Shown here one piece after another: positions 54,201 to 63,545 of a stretch of DNA of 64,000 bases. The translations under genes were made by a program, and so were the position numbers. Source of the stretch: Schistosoma mansoni. Taxonomy: Eukaryota; Platyhelminthes; Trematoda; Strigeidida; Schistosomatidae. Under the pieces are notes generated by a model. It saw nothing but the letters and a program-made list of their open reading frames with translations, was not told the DNA's origin and ran no database searches. Numbering within the stretch: the stretch's first letter is position 1; each line of letters starts with the position of its first letter. The stretch is from NCBI RefSeq assembly GCF_000237925.1, contig NC_031500.1, positions 6,817,254 through 6,881,253 of the forward strand, given 5' to 3'.

Positions 54201-57131
54201 AGCCATAGGAGGATACACTTGCTATGTGAGGTTCGAGTGTACTTGATTGCATCCAAGATGGTCTTCCCATTAATTGTTATGGCTAGTATTTTAAATAGTC
54301 TGAAACTGCTGATCCTACATACTATGGATCGATCAAGAAATTCATTTTACTCAGCATTATTTCATGGATAGGGAAGTAGTTTTCGACAGCCTCACTGAAG
54401 AGTTTGTTATCATATATCAACCACCTTGGACTAGTGATTTCTGTGCAAACGTCCGTGTTAGTACGTTCCGAATGGGCAATCAGATGTCAGCACAGCAATC
54501 CGTTTTCAGTTGAAAAGTGACAGGGACAGTTGGTGAGATTGCCACATATATTGAAAGTGCCTATTTCATCAACTACTGTACACTTTTCGACTGATGCAAT
54601 GATCTCTGTCATAAGTAAGCGTAGATAATGCTTCAATAACTGATATGTGGTAGGTGTCAGTTTTTTTTGCAGACAATGAATTTGAATTTTTAATCCAATC
54701 GTTGCGATAATCTGTTGTTTATTTTTGTACACGTGCTTTCATTCAGTCTACAGAAACAGACTGAAGATTGATATGGGTTTCTAAATTCTGTATTGTCTCC
54801 ACAAAATTGGTATTTCATTGTTTTGGGAGTCGAGGGGCTAGCCGGAATGGATTTCACTATTTGTGCTTCAACAATAATTGGTTTTATGTACATTAGTTAA
54901 GATTTGGCGTTTGATATTTCGATCATTGGTAGACTATTTTGAAAACTAGAATGCAGACTGGTTTAGTATAAAAATTTCTGTTTGCCTGTGCACATTTTTA
55001 GTTACTGTCAAGCAGAAGAACAACCAAACGATCTCCGATTGCGCCCTCCACAATTCCATGTAAAGTTAAAGATAGCTCCCTTAGTAACACACTATTTTTA
55101 TTACGTTTCGAATGAGATATGCTCAACATAGAAAGTGGTGAAAGTTCGGATGAACTGTTTTTTATCTCCTCTTTACATGCCAAGGAAATATTCTTTTAAA
55201 GTATATTGAGTCCCTTTAACAAAAATTCATGATTATCACATTTATCAGCCACCCTCTTTGTGTATTTAAAAGCACTTTGTTCTCACCTGGAAACTACTCT
55301 GGTGATATTGCTTTATTATCTAACCTTGTGATACTCATTTCGTTTTCCTTATTATCACAATGTGTCCAGTGCACCTTTTATTTAACAAGTATGTGTATGA
55401 TCAGACTGTTCGAAATGTTGAAGAGACCATAAAAAAGATTTTAACAGAGTAGCATGAATCCATTCTATTTCGTCTGATTTCCGTCAGCTGCTTATAACCT
55501 GTGAAGTTTAAAAACAATTACAAAATGGGTTTAAATTACTTACATGAAAGTTTAGTCGGGAGTTATTTTGAAGACACATCAGTATAGTATAACGAGTGTG
55601 TAAATAAATGTAGTAGACTAAACATTGTAAATATGTACATTTAAAATAACATTCTACAACGCTGATTGTAACAAGAGATCAAAGGGACAGAAACAAGTGA
55701 TCACACAACGTGTAAACGCTGTTAGGAATAAAATGAGTTAATCTCACTTAATAAAATAAGATTACTAATCTGCAAGACAGATGAAATAAAAAGAAATAAT
55801 GATGTAGTCAATGCAAGAAAGAGTTATAGAAAATTTTTTCCAAGAAGCAACAAATATTCCTTTTATATAGTTGAAATCATGAGTCAATTGAAGCTAGACC
55901 ACCATGGAAAACCTGGAAGCACTGAACGGCCGTTTCGTCCTATCATGGGACTCCTCAGCAGTGCACATCCACGATCCTGCCTCGCAAGATTCGAACCCAG
56001 GACCTATCAGTCTCGCGCGCGAGCGCTTAACCACTAGACCACTGAGCTGGCCGGCATCCAACGGTGTTAATGTCTAATTTCAACTAATCCACGAAATTGA
56101 GCAACCATTCACCAATGTCTTCAGTGAGTTGATATCTCCCAACAGACTTGGTTGAACTCCACTGGTTACTGCTTCTCACTAGAACTCCAGGAAATATCTC
56201 ATGGAGCCAGTCACTAGTGAGCATATGATCTTTATCAGAAGGGGGTTTTGTGTATATTGTAGTGATTGATTAAAATTGAAAACTGGTCGAATGTACACAC
56301 TGAGACCGCAGTTCCTCCCCTTGATCTGATATATACGCAGGAGCGAGTGCATTCAACTAGAGTGAGTCCCCTAAAACTAATAGTGNNNNNNNNNNNNNNN
56401 NNNNNNNNNNNNNNNNNNNNNNNNNNNNNNNNNNNNNNNNNNNNNNNNNNNNNNNNNNNNNNNNNNNNNNNNNNNNNNNNNNNNNNNNNNNNNNNNNNNN
56501 NNNNNNNNNNNNNNNNNNNNNNNNNNNNNNNNNNNNNNNNNNNNNNNNNNNNNNNNNNNNNNNNNNNNNNNNNNNNNNNNNNNNNGGAGTATCACAATAG
56601 GACAAAACATCGGTCCTTGCTTCAGGTTTCCCATGGTGGTTTAGCTTCAATTGACTTATGGTTCCAACTACATAAAATTACTAAAATCTCCACAAAACCC
56701 CCTTCTGATAAAATTTTTCTTTGTTGGATTTTTAACAACCATCATATTATGCTATAGACAAACGTCAGTTTTTTAGAAGTCTGTCTTCCTTGAGTAGTTC
56801 ATAAAGTAAATTCTACACTAATCCATTACTGTGCATATTCACCATTATTATCTTTGTTTAGTTCAAGGCTTCCTGAAGACCACTTCCAGTCACATAACAT
56901 AAAAATAACTTTTTGTTATTATGGTTTTTTGTAAACGTTATATTTTATTTCATAAGTTGTTTCTCAAATGTTATCGCTTTATTTTCTTAAAACCAAAAAT
57001 AGAGATTCGAAGATTCCAATGATGATGAGGAAAAACTTGTCAGTCAAGGGTTTTCTTGGATCGATCCAAAAAGCATGTCGATATTTTCTAATGAAACACC
57101 TGTTAATTCAAATTCTTCGACATATACATAA
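42259..57131 (+). CDS. AKTIP: AKTIP/FTS homologue (UEV-like), four exons, 5' end missing
   Basis: FTS is a catalytically inactive E2-like subunit that joins Hook and FHIP proteins and links cargo to dynein. Exons: 42259-42359 (WLGIISVRSGYYFGGVFDF, LPDDFP), 44877-45217 (FYHPHVDWITGEVSVYTEFP, HHIWHIL, NPEAANAL), 49970-50024 (LSGWMSDSILNDARDLLQ) and 57003-57131 (KLVSQGFSWIDPKSM to TAA). All splice sites are GT..AG and phases join (2-nt entry, 0, 2/1, 0). HPHVD replaces the HPN box of true E2s and no catalytic Cys follows, as in AKTIP. About 207 codons are present; human AKTIP is about 290, so roughly 85 N-terminal residues are missing upstream. Introns of 2.5, 4.75 and 7.0 kb hold LINEs, SINEs and a small antisense gene candidate. 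An alternative last exon at 50,108 would give a shorter tail. Confidence 0.82.
42821..43260 (-). pseudogene. LINE RT fragment in AKTIP intron
   Basis: The minus-strand reading has FKKGSHNLSSNYRAISI, the first RT block of CR1/Jockey-type LINEs, preceded by a PPGSSNVHSALLKDSGVPLS linker block and followed after a frame change by ILSRLH. It is dead and antisense to AKTIP. Confidence 0.6.
43261..44876 (+). other. AKTIP intron sequence
   Basis: AT-rich intron. ORFs at 43889-44179 and 44597-44782 show no motif. A two-copy tandem duplication (44,378-44,463) is listed separately. Confidence 0.4.
44378..44463 (+). repeat. Two-copy tandem duplication, 43-bp unit
   Basis: The unit TAAACTAATCAGCCC... 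ending CTTTCGT occurs twice head to tail, identical, at 44,378-44,420 and 44,421-44,463. This is a fresh local duplication in the intron. Confidence 0.9.
45850..49260 (-). pseudogene. Near full-length RTE-like LINE, antisense in AKTIP intron
   Basis: The minus strand, in order, has an endonuclease start (49209-48790: YLAKTLESHAIDVCCVSET) and an endonuclease end (48635-48273: WTQIDYIAISHRW, then SDHAL with its catalytic His). The RT follows: QENQAGFKPGRGCIDHIF and LNLKAAFDSVD at 47843-47593 (first catalytic Asp of motif A replaced by Asn), and GVRQGCPLSPFLFN at 47133-46906. A YADD box lies at 46,883-46,894. The 3' UTR runs to a GTCAGTCAG tail at about 45,857. Frame breaks are many. A 447-bp retroposon splits the RT at 47,145-47,591. 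It is dead and lies wholly within the 45,218-49,969 intron. Confidence 0.8.
47145..47591 (-). mobile_element. 5'-truncated retroposon nested in the LINE
   Basis: CAATGACAG flanks it on both sides (47,136-47,144 and 47,592-47,600), a 9-bp target duplication. Removing it restores the LINE RT reading order. On its minus strand it ends in an A/T-rich tail (near ATATAATAAA), as in target-primed retroposition. It is related along most of its length to 52,231-52,899. The family is a dispersed schistosome repeat without a recognised protein domain. Confidence 0.8.
49261..49969 (+). other. AKTIP intron sequence
   Basis: The first part may be the 5' UTR of the antisense LINE. Nothing else is recognised up to the TTTTTTTATTAG acceptor of the 49,970 exon. 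Confidence 0.35.
50180..50457 (-). CDS. Candidate small gene antisense in AKTIP intron
   Basis: ATG at 50,457, donor GTAAGTG at 50,435, a 35-nt intron (50,401-50,435) and an acceptor CTTCAAG join MKLQQLN to FPLEAETSHGNLRVIIKEYE, and the frame runs on through LLLHPHNAELAVHPSF to a stop at 50,180: 80 codons. The micro-intron is of the size seen in CDK1. More exons could lie upstream (ORF 50535-50723). The residue pattern looks like real protein, but the family is not recognised. It lies just downstream of an AKTIP exon on the other strand. Confidence 0.4.
50724..52218 (+). other. AKTIP intron sequence, nothing recognised
   Basis: Very AT-rich sequence. A minus ORF at 51265-51513 has no motif. 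Confidence 0.4.
52231..52899 (-). mobile_element. Head-to-tail dimer of a retroposon
   Basis: TTTTATTGACCA occurs at both edges (52,219-52,230 and 52,900-52,911), a 12-bp target duplication. Inside are a short 3' part (52,231-52,378) and a longer unit (52,379-52,899), both ending on the minus strand in the same CCAA.GTTTATGTG / A-rich tail. The longer unit aligns with the nested copy at 47,145-47,591 (shared: CCTTCAGGATACTGG, GGTCTGATCCACAAGGCAG). The two units entered as one insertion. Confidence 0.75.
53480..53570 (-). pseudogene. RTE-like LINE 3' tail
   Basis: GTCAGTCAGTCAGTCAC followed by an ACAACGTAGAAC... block matches the terminal 3' sequence of the LINEs at 30,345 and 45,850. It is a severely 5'-truncated copy. 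52,912-53,479 is AT-rich intron with nothing recognised. Confidence 0.6.
54015..55183 (-). other. Cluster of minus-strand ORFs, unknown
   Basis: ORFs 55183-54998, 54893-54690, 54732-54487 and 54218-54015 follow one another and have protein-like composition (NSSSELSPLSMLSIS; TYQLLKHYLRLLMTEIIASV; EAVNHHNHLMNVNSDTTP). The second and third overlap in different frames. They could be exons of a gene nested antisense in AKTIP or an eroded element. Splice sites were not convincingly joined. 53,571-54,014 and 55,184-55,871 show nothing. Confidence 0.25.
55872..56130 (-). mobile_element. Smalpha-like SINE with hammerhead, copy 1
   Basis: The minus strand carries a tRNA-like head with A box TGGTCTAGTGG (56,041-56,031) and B box GGTTCGAATCT (55,998-55,988), then a hammerhead (55,964-55,919), then the tail CCATGGTGGTCTAGCTTCAA shared by all three copies here. 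The A and B boxes would serve RNA polymerase III. This layout is that of the schistosome Smalpha SINE family. The outer limits are approximate. Confidence 0.85.
55919..55964 (-). ncRNA. Hammerhead ribozyme in the SINE
   Basis: The minus-strand core is CTGAGGA, stem II GTCC/GGAC, GAAA, then a minimal stem III (ACGG/CCGT) and stem I GCACTG with CAGTGC (6 bp, perfect). The core allows any base at position 7, so CTGAGGA (usual CTGATGA) is still legal. The predicted cleavage site, after 55,925, has the triplet GTT in place of the usual GTC. Self-cleavage is likely possible but perhaps slower. Confidence 0.8.
56285..56385 (-). repeat. LTR-like repeat truncated by the gap
   Basis: It contains GAGTGAGTCCCCTAAAACTA just before the N run, the block shared with the LTR-like copies at 20.5 and 60.5 kb, and is cut off by the assembly gap. 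Confidence 0.45.
56386..56585. other. Assembly gap, 200 N
   Basis: This is exactly 200 N, so probably a placeholder rather than a measured length. An LTR-like block enters it and a SINE hammerhead remnant leaves it. The ORFs spanning it are artefacts. Confidence 1.
56586..56716 (+). mobile_element. Smalpha-like SINE, copy 3 (head lost in the gap)
   Basis: The plus strand begins inside a hammerhead remnant (GGAGTATCACAATAGGACAAAAC), where the GAAA of the core has become CAAA, and continues into CCATGGTGGTTTAGCTTCAA. The ribozyme should be dead. It is inverted relative to copy 1, and both are followed outward by a CTTCTGATAA-type block. Confidence 0.7.
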
Positions 57132-57789
57132 AAGTTTACTATTTCTTCTCATAATACACATAGTTTCACTTTTCATTTTTCTGTAGACAGGTTTGTATAT
57201 AATGAACGATATATATTAAACTAACAAACTTTGTCTCTCTGCCAACACTATAGTTACGATATACAGCATTTGGATGCCAATCATATGATTGCTGTCGATA
57301 TTATTTTTTACTTCTGTTTGTTGTATTATCTCATCTCTTTGAATTTTAATACATTGCTGCTTTTTTCTAAAATTATAGCTACATCTATTTAATTATCATT
57401 TAGAAGTTTGACTTTTAATCGTAGGGCTATAAGTTCAAGGCTTTGTTTTCTTCCTATCATACTCTTCTACAGACTTTTAGTTAAAATGTTCCCAATTTCA
57501 TTATATAGTCTTTTTGACTACGGGATACATTTGTCCAGTCGGCTTTTGCGTAATACACCACTTATTGTCGAAACAAATGACCAGCGTGTATATTTAAGAT
57601 ACTTTAAAAGCAATAACACCTAAACTACTAACTCTTATACTATTTTTCCTGGCCATCCGTTTACATCACATCGCTGCAGACATAAATTAACTGTAAATTT
57701 TACATATTTTTACTATCGTACGTAGGACGGATTGGATTATTTTTTTGTACTGAATACCATGACTTATATATGTTGACTTATAGTACACA
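57132..57789 (+). other. Downstream of AKTIP, no further gene recognised
   Basis: This contains the AKTIP 3' UTR; no clear AATAAA was assigned. A 71-codon plus ORF at 57408-57623 has no motif. Confidence 0.35.
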
Positions 57790-57965
57790 TACTTATACCT
57801 GTTACCCTTCGCGGAGGTGCATAGGCCGCCGACCAGAATGATAATTTCTGGTTAGCGCTTTTTAGCAATGTTATTTTCTACGGGGTTGAGTTGCTAACCC
57901 CACGCTCAACCCGCGTTTATCCAGGCTTCGAACCCACAGTAACTTAAGAAAGTCTACAGGCGGAG
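57790..57965. repeat. G+C-richer dispersed repeat fragment
   Basis: A block with CTTCGCGGAGGTGCATAGGC and CGGGGTTGAGTTGCTAACCC stands out from the AT-rich surroundings, and it looks like a dispersed repeat. It contains a short inverted pair (GTTGAGTTGC...CTCAACCC). Only this copy is in the window. Confidence 0.35.
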
Positions 57966-59504
57966 TTATATTATTTATATACCTTTGTATGATTGTAAAC
58001 AATAGTATTTTAGTCCTCCTATTGGAGATTAGTATAAAATTACTCAGTACTACTGTTTTCCAACTAGAAATTCATAATCGTTTAGAAAAACGTTTATGCC
58101 TTAATTGGTCGCCAAAGTTGAATTTTTTTCGGTCTTTTTCATCAAGAACGATTTTAATTTCTACATCCACTTGTCAACATTGTGGTTGGCAACTATCCGT
58201 TTCTCAGTGTTCAATAAACGTGCAACATCTAGCGTTGGTTGTTCGTTAAGTTGGTAAGCGCCGCAAATAACTGTTTACTTCGAACTTTTACAGTATTTGT
58301 GTTGGAGTGCACCGAATTGATGTGTTGAAAGCAGACAGATTAGGATGATTTCAAATACCTGAATTAATACCTCCGATAGAAATTACGGTGTCGTGGTTTG
58401 TGTGCAAACAACTGATAATCAAGAATAGAAGACAATTTCCCCAAACTTTGAAGGAACAAGTATCTAACGTTTCGTTACTGTTTACACAAAATTCAAACTA
58501 CATCACTTTGGGGCTAACATCGATTTTAGACTGAAATCCCACATTGATGAGATCAACTAAAAATCACCTAACCAGTTATTGATGTCCACATTTTCTACAA
58601 CTTTTTCTGATAAATTCCATTCATCTTAATCTATGATTTCATTAGTTTGTTGACTCGTGCTCACATGGACTGTCTTATTACGGTGTTGATTAATATTCGA
58701 ATTCGGCCCACCAGCTTAATCGATACCAACAATTAACCAACTATGATTATAATTAGCTCTTGTGATGTAATAACAAACTTTGTTAACATGTAAATGCTCT
58801 AGTGTTATGGGCTTGTTGAAATACTAACCATTAACAACTGTATCTGGCAGTCATATTGCCATATTGTTTGCAGATTCTGGGACTGACCAACTCAAAGATG
58901 TTGGGTTCTCAAAAACTATTCCAATTTTATTCGGCATTCTTTCTTAGTTACTGTCATTCTGATAATTCTTTTATGGCTCGGTTGCTTTCGTGTTATCTCA
59001 CTAAGACAGAAATATGCTTCTTATTTGTTGGGAAGGTTTATCGTTGTTGGCAAGCAATTAGTTGTACGACCCTTACATTTTGATTTTATCTTATAGTTTG
59101 AATGCTCACTTTGGGGAGAACTGAGTTTCCCTATCATTTTCTTTTGGATAGAACATTGTTACTTGCTTGATAGGGTACTTTTTTGTTTAACAAATCAGTT
59201 TATATTCTTAACGACTTATTTGCTGGATGTCTCATAATTTGGTTGTACTAGGTGTTGTAATTGGAGACTGCTTTATTTATTTTGGTATTATTCATCTCGA
59301 AATATCCTGTTTAGCATCGTACACATTCGTTGACCTAATGCGCGTAAGTGAGTACCGAAACAAGACATGTCATATGTGAGAATGATTTTTGGATACGTAT
59401 ATTTCATGCATCCGTAAATAAACAGTAATAGGAAAGAAGCTGATCAGAGAGCGAACATGACAGGCATGACTCGGTATTTATATTCAGGTAAGAAAATACC
59501 GAAA
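57966..59504. other. No gene recognised
   Basis: ORFs at 57989-58249 and 58856-59083 have no motif. The sequence is AT-rich with no clear repeat boundary. Confidence 0.35.
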
Positions 59505-59720
59505 TCATGAGCCAACTGAAGCTAGACCACCATGGAAAACCTGGAAACACTAGACAGGACTCATCAGCAGCGCGCATCCACGACCCCGTCTCGCGAGATT
59601 CGAACCCAGGGCCTGTCATTCTCTTGCGCGAACGCCTAGCCTCTAGACCATTGAACCGGCATTTAACGGTGTTAATGTTCAACTTCAACCAATCTACCAT
59701 TGTCTTCAACTATAAAATTA
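59505..59720 (-). mobile_element. Smalpha-like SINE, copy 2, ribozyme deleted
   Basis: The minus strand has the tRNA-like head with B box GGTTCGAATCT and CTGATGAGTCC, the canonical start of the hammerhead. It then jumps to TGTCTAGTGTTTCC: the second half of stem II, GAAA and stem III are missing. The tail CCATGGTGGTCTAGCTTCAG is intact. This copy keeps the usual T at core position 7, unlike copy 1. Confidence 0.8.
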
Positions 59721-60289
59721 CTAAACTCTCCACAAAAGCCCCTTCTGATAAGAAAATACAGGGAAGTGATGAGGAGAGTAGATAGAACGAACACGCTCAC
59801 ATAAAAAGAACTGAGGGTACTAGCGAATAACTGACGAGCCAAATATATTTACGGGTTATGACTCGAAAAGGACAAATTAATTGGATTGTCTAAAAGCTAG
59901 AATTATTCAATTAGGCGTGAAATGTTACCGAATGCTAAACATACTTTATAGTGAATGTTGGAGCTGAAATAAACGCAGTTAGGTTTTTTTTGACTTGGCA
60001 ATTACACGCTAATGATGCGCCTTTGTAGTCGAGATGCCTATGGGCATGCAGTTTGAAGTTAACTACTTGTTGGTGGATTTCTCGTTTATCTCATGAACGA
60101 GTGACTTTATTGTCTTTTGATTCCGAAGTTCAGTATGATTAGCCAAAGTTGGATTCAAATAATATCTGTGTAACGTGCTGGTCCGGTACCACTGAGTTAA
60201 TGTGCTTAAAGAGAACGAAGATTTCAGTAGCTTCACATAGACCTTTCCTCTCACAGTGCTTGGCAACTTTATTATACTTTGGGTCTAAA

Positions 60290-60604
60290 GATGATACAAA
60301 CATTCGGAGTTTGACAACATCTTAGCCAGTAACACCTTTTATAATCGAAATGTGCCAACCCGGTCAGGTCAGAAGCGAAGAGGAATGGAAAATATATTTG
60401 ATACAATATCGATCTATCGAGAATTGATTGATCTAAGCTGGCTAGCGGTTGTAAAATGTGTGTAGCATGGAGTAAGCAGTTGTAATCTGGTGTGGCTGCT
60501 TGACAACACCATCGGCTAAGTGAGTCCATTAAAACTAATGCGATCAGCACCAAATACAGAAGACTTACAGAGTTATTGATTTTGAGGGTTTATTTACCCC
60601 TACA
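60290..60604 (-). repeat. LTR-like repeat with TATA box (probable solo LTR)
   Basis: The minus strand starts TGTAGGGGTAAATAAACC, carries the shared GGACTCACTTAGC block and has TATAAAAGG at 60,343-60,335. The same order is seen at 62,188-62,640 before a Gypsy gag. 59,721-60,289 and 60,605-62,187 show no recognised gene. Confidence 0.5.
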
Positions 60605-62187
60605 AATCTATGCGAAGGAAAATGTATCACAGGTTAATCTTTTCATTCTAATCAGTTATTCCGTATACCTTTACGCATATATCATTCTAATTCCATCAGC
60701 AATATCTGACTCACCTTTTCAATATGTCATGCTACCTTCTTGTTTTACTATGTATTCATGTACGACTTCAAATAAACACATCAAATAGGCGTGTTTTAAT
60801 TTGTCTCATGTGTATGAATTTTATGTGCAGACGTTCACTCTGCCACAATATGTGGTAACTTAAGTGCGTTAAAGTTATGTGCCTAATAACATACCATATT
60901 TTGATAATACGTCATGGAATAAGTGTAAAGGAAATATATTGTCGGTCAATAAATCATAGATTTAGGTGTCAAATAAAAAGACAACAAATCTTTCTATATA
61001 CAGAAAAGGTCAATACGTTTAAGTCACTGAAAGCGATGGTCCAATGCATAACAAAATAAGCACAAAAACATATAGAGTAACTGCAGCCAATGAAGCTGAA
61101 ATTCGTTTTCATAAAATTCACTTCAACAGTTTGTCAGCATGTTAGCTTACCCACCACCACCTGTTAACCACAGTTTAGTGACATTTAGGTTTATCTAAAT
61201 GTCGAAATATCAATGAAATGAATCGAACACTGACGTGTAGTGATATTGGACTCGAACCATACGATTTTTGAAGTCGAGCATATAATTACTGAAAAGACAT
61301 ATTCAATGGTTAATACGAAGATAAGGTTAAGTATGACGAACGCGGGAAGATAAATTCAAAACATAGGACGGCATGGCCCAGCCTTTCAGGCGTGGTCATT
61401 CATGTGTAACTTATCTCTTTTGCTCATGCTAAATATATTGTTCTATTACCAGCCTAGATGTGTTTTCCATCATGTAATGGTGATGATTACGACAGAACGA
61501 GTCAATATAAAGATGTGACTTTCACGTAAAATCTTATGGACTAGGTAGTTACATCATGACAAGTATAAAACTGTAGGCGTAAGTCTATTATTATTGCAGT
61601 ACTACTAACGAAGTAAACCATAATTCTTCAAACGTGCGTTCAGAATTGTTAGTACTACAGATGAAGAAAATCTCTGGTAATAGCGTTTATACACGAATAA
61701 TAGTAAAAAATTCAAATTTAGTACCTCTGAATGCACTTTGACCTAGCGATCATACTCAAATTCGGTTTGATATCCGTGAATAATCTTCTGATCAACATAA
61801 CTAATAATAAGAATCACCATTCAAAATATGACGGTGGTGTCTGGAGTGATATTACCAACACCTCACTTTGAATTTTAAGTGACTCCAATAATGAGGACTT
61901 GTTTTACTCTGTTGAAATGCACCGTTCCATGTCCGTGGGCTAAAATTTCTCTTCGAAATTTCGGGGCTGCAATAATATGGTTCTGATTCCGACCGAAATG
62001 GTGCACACAAATATCAACTAAGTGCTTGTATGTAATTCTTATCAAGTAGGATATTATTTACCAAACAGAAAACACATTTTTTGTCAGGAGATATGAAGTG
62101 CATTCTATGTAAAAGTAAGGCACGAAGGAGGAGATGTTAGTTATGTACATAAATAAGTAGGTGTTTAAGCGCACCCCACGTTAATAT

Positions 62188-62690
62188 TGTAGCTGTAAAT
62201 AATTCCTCAAAATCAATAGCTCATTAAGTGTTTGACATTGGATGCTGACCACATTGTTTAAGTGGACTTGTTTAGCTGAAGGCTTTCGGTCATGCATCCG
62301 TATCAGATCACGTTTCAACTCGGCATGGGACACTGCTCCTACGTTTCAATAGTTAGCTAAGAACGAACGCCTCTCGATATATTGGTAATGTATCAAATAT
62401 ATCTTTCTTACCTCTTCTCGTCTGACTTCTGATTTCTACCGAGCGTAAGAAGGTTTCGAATATAGAAGGTACTACTGGCAGCTAGTTGTAAAACTAGAAT
62501 ACCAGTCGTATCCTCAGTGGTGAGACCGACGTGATCTAGTACACCAAGCTAATAAACTATGAGTCTGTTCCTTTTTGGAATATTATTATCCATTGTTATT
62601 CTTTATTTGATTTTTATATATTGTGACATGCTCTTTTTTCTCGAGTGTTTCCTGGATATATTTTAATTAGACATTTTTCGTTCTTTATAT
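62188..62690 (+). repeat. Probable 5' LTR and leader of the second Gypsy element
   Basis: It starts TGTAGCTGTAAATAA and shares the ordered blocks of the LTR-like family (TCAATAGCTC; TGCTGACC; TCGGTCATGCATCCGTA; GTGATCTAGTACACC). It ends right before the gag start codon at 62,695. The LTR end and primer-binding site were not located, so the assignment rests on position and family similarity. Confidence 0.45.
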
Positions 62691-62694
62691 TACT

Positions 62695-63459
62695 ATGACG
62701 GAACAGTCACCTAAGGTTTTTAAGTTAAAATCTATTCCCCCAAATTCGATTCAGTTAACGCCATTTTGGCCCGACAATATCGAGTCCTGGTTCTGCTACG
62801 CAGAAGCTGATTTTTGCATGCACGGAATCACGGACTCGCGCACACGATTCCTCGCGGTAGTTAAGGCGTTACCGCGCGAGTTTAACAGGTACGTAACACC
62901 TAGTATGTTTACTAGCGATGTTCCTGAATCTTATGAAACGTTAAAACGATCGATTCTGAGACGTGGAGACCTTACCGACCGACAACGGTTAGACCAACTA
63001 CTTAACAATATCGACCTGCAACATGGTTCTGCTACAGATATGTTACTTAGGATGAGAGGAAAGATAGGTCAAAGAACCTTCTACGAAGGCCTATTCAAAG
63101 AACTTTTCTTATCCAAACTCCCAAAACAGGCGCAGGCAGTTCTCGTCTCATTCCAAAACAACGCCGTAGACGAACTAGCTGCATCTGCTGATCGAATTGT
63201 AGAAATTACCAAATCGACTAGCGCCGGGGTTTTTTCCGTCAAGCGAAAACCTGAATCGACTCAGACTGACATAGCCAAACTATGTCACACACTAACACGA
63301 TATCTGCGATTTTGTAATGACCGTAGTCGGTCAAAAACCCCGCGTAGAAGTATCTCACGTAAGCGATCTGCATCTCGATCACGAGAGACAGAAAATCCCG
63401 ACTGGTTCTGGTATCATAACCAGTGCGGTAAGTCTTCCAAAAATTGCAGGAAACCCTGA
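62695..63459 (+). pseudogene. gag: Gag of a second Gypsy family
   Basis: 254 codons from ATG at 62,695. The capsid-like part includes DNIESWFCYAEADFCMHGI and AVVKALPREF. It is followed by an Arg/Ser/Lys-rich stretch (RSRSKTPRRSISRKRSAS) and a zinc motif FWYHNQCGKSSKNCRKP, the same unusual type as in the 6-12 kb element. A TGA at 63,457 lies where the motif should have its last Cys. The frame continues open for 20 codons beyond, over a slippery heptamer at 63,501, so the TGA looks like a nonsense mutation of this copy. Confidence 0.8.
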
Positions 63460-63500
63460 AATTATCCGACCTCAAAATCGAATGACACGAAAAACAGTTC

Positions 63501-63545
63501 GGGAAACGTCCCAGCCGGCACGCGTTAACGGCAACCGTAGCCGGC
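63501..63545 (+). promoter_or_regulatory. Candidate -1 frameshift signal of the second Gypsy element
   Basis: GGGAAAC at 63,501-63,507 is read in the gag frame as G GGA AAC. After six bases comes GCCGGC (63,514-63,519), which can pair with GCCGGC at 63,540-63,545 around a 20-nt loop. A one-base slip back enters the protease frame with no stop until 63,657. The arrangement repeats that of the element at 11,286-11,330. Confidence 0.7.

Noticed and set aside
55985-56041. Genuine tRNA gene
   Set aside because: A and B boxes are present, but the sequence continues into a hammerhead and SINE tail and cannot form a full cloverleaf; it is the SINE head.
56266-56757. Long ORFs spanning 56.3-56.7 kb
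   Set aside because: They run through the 200-N gap and the undefined residues; not real.
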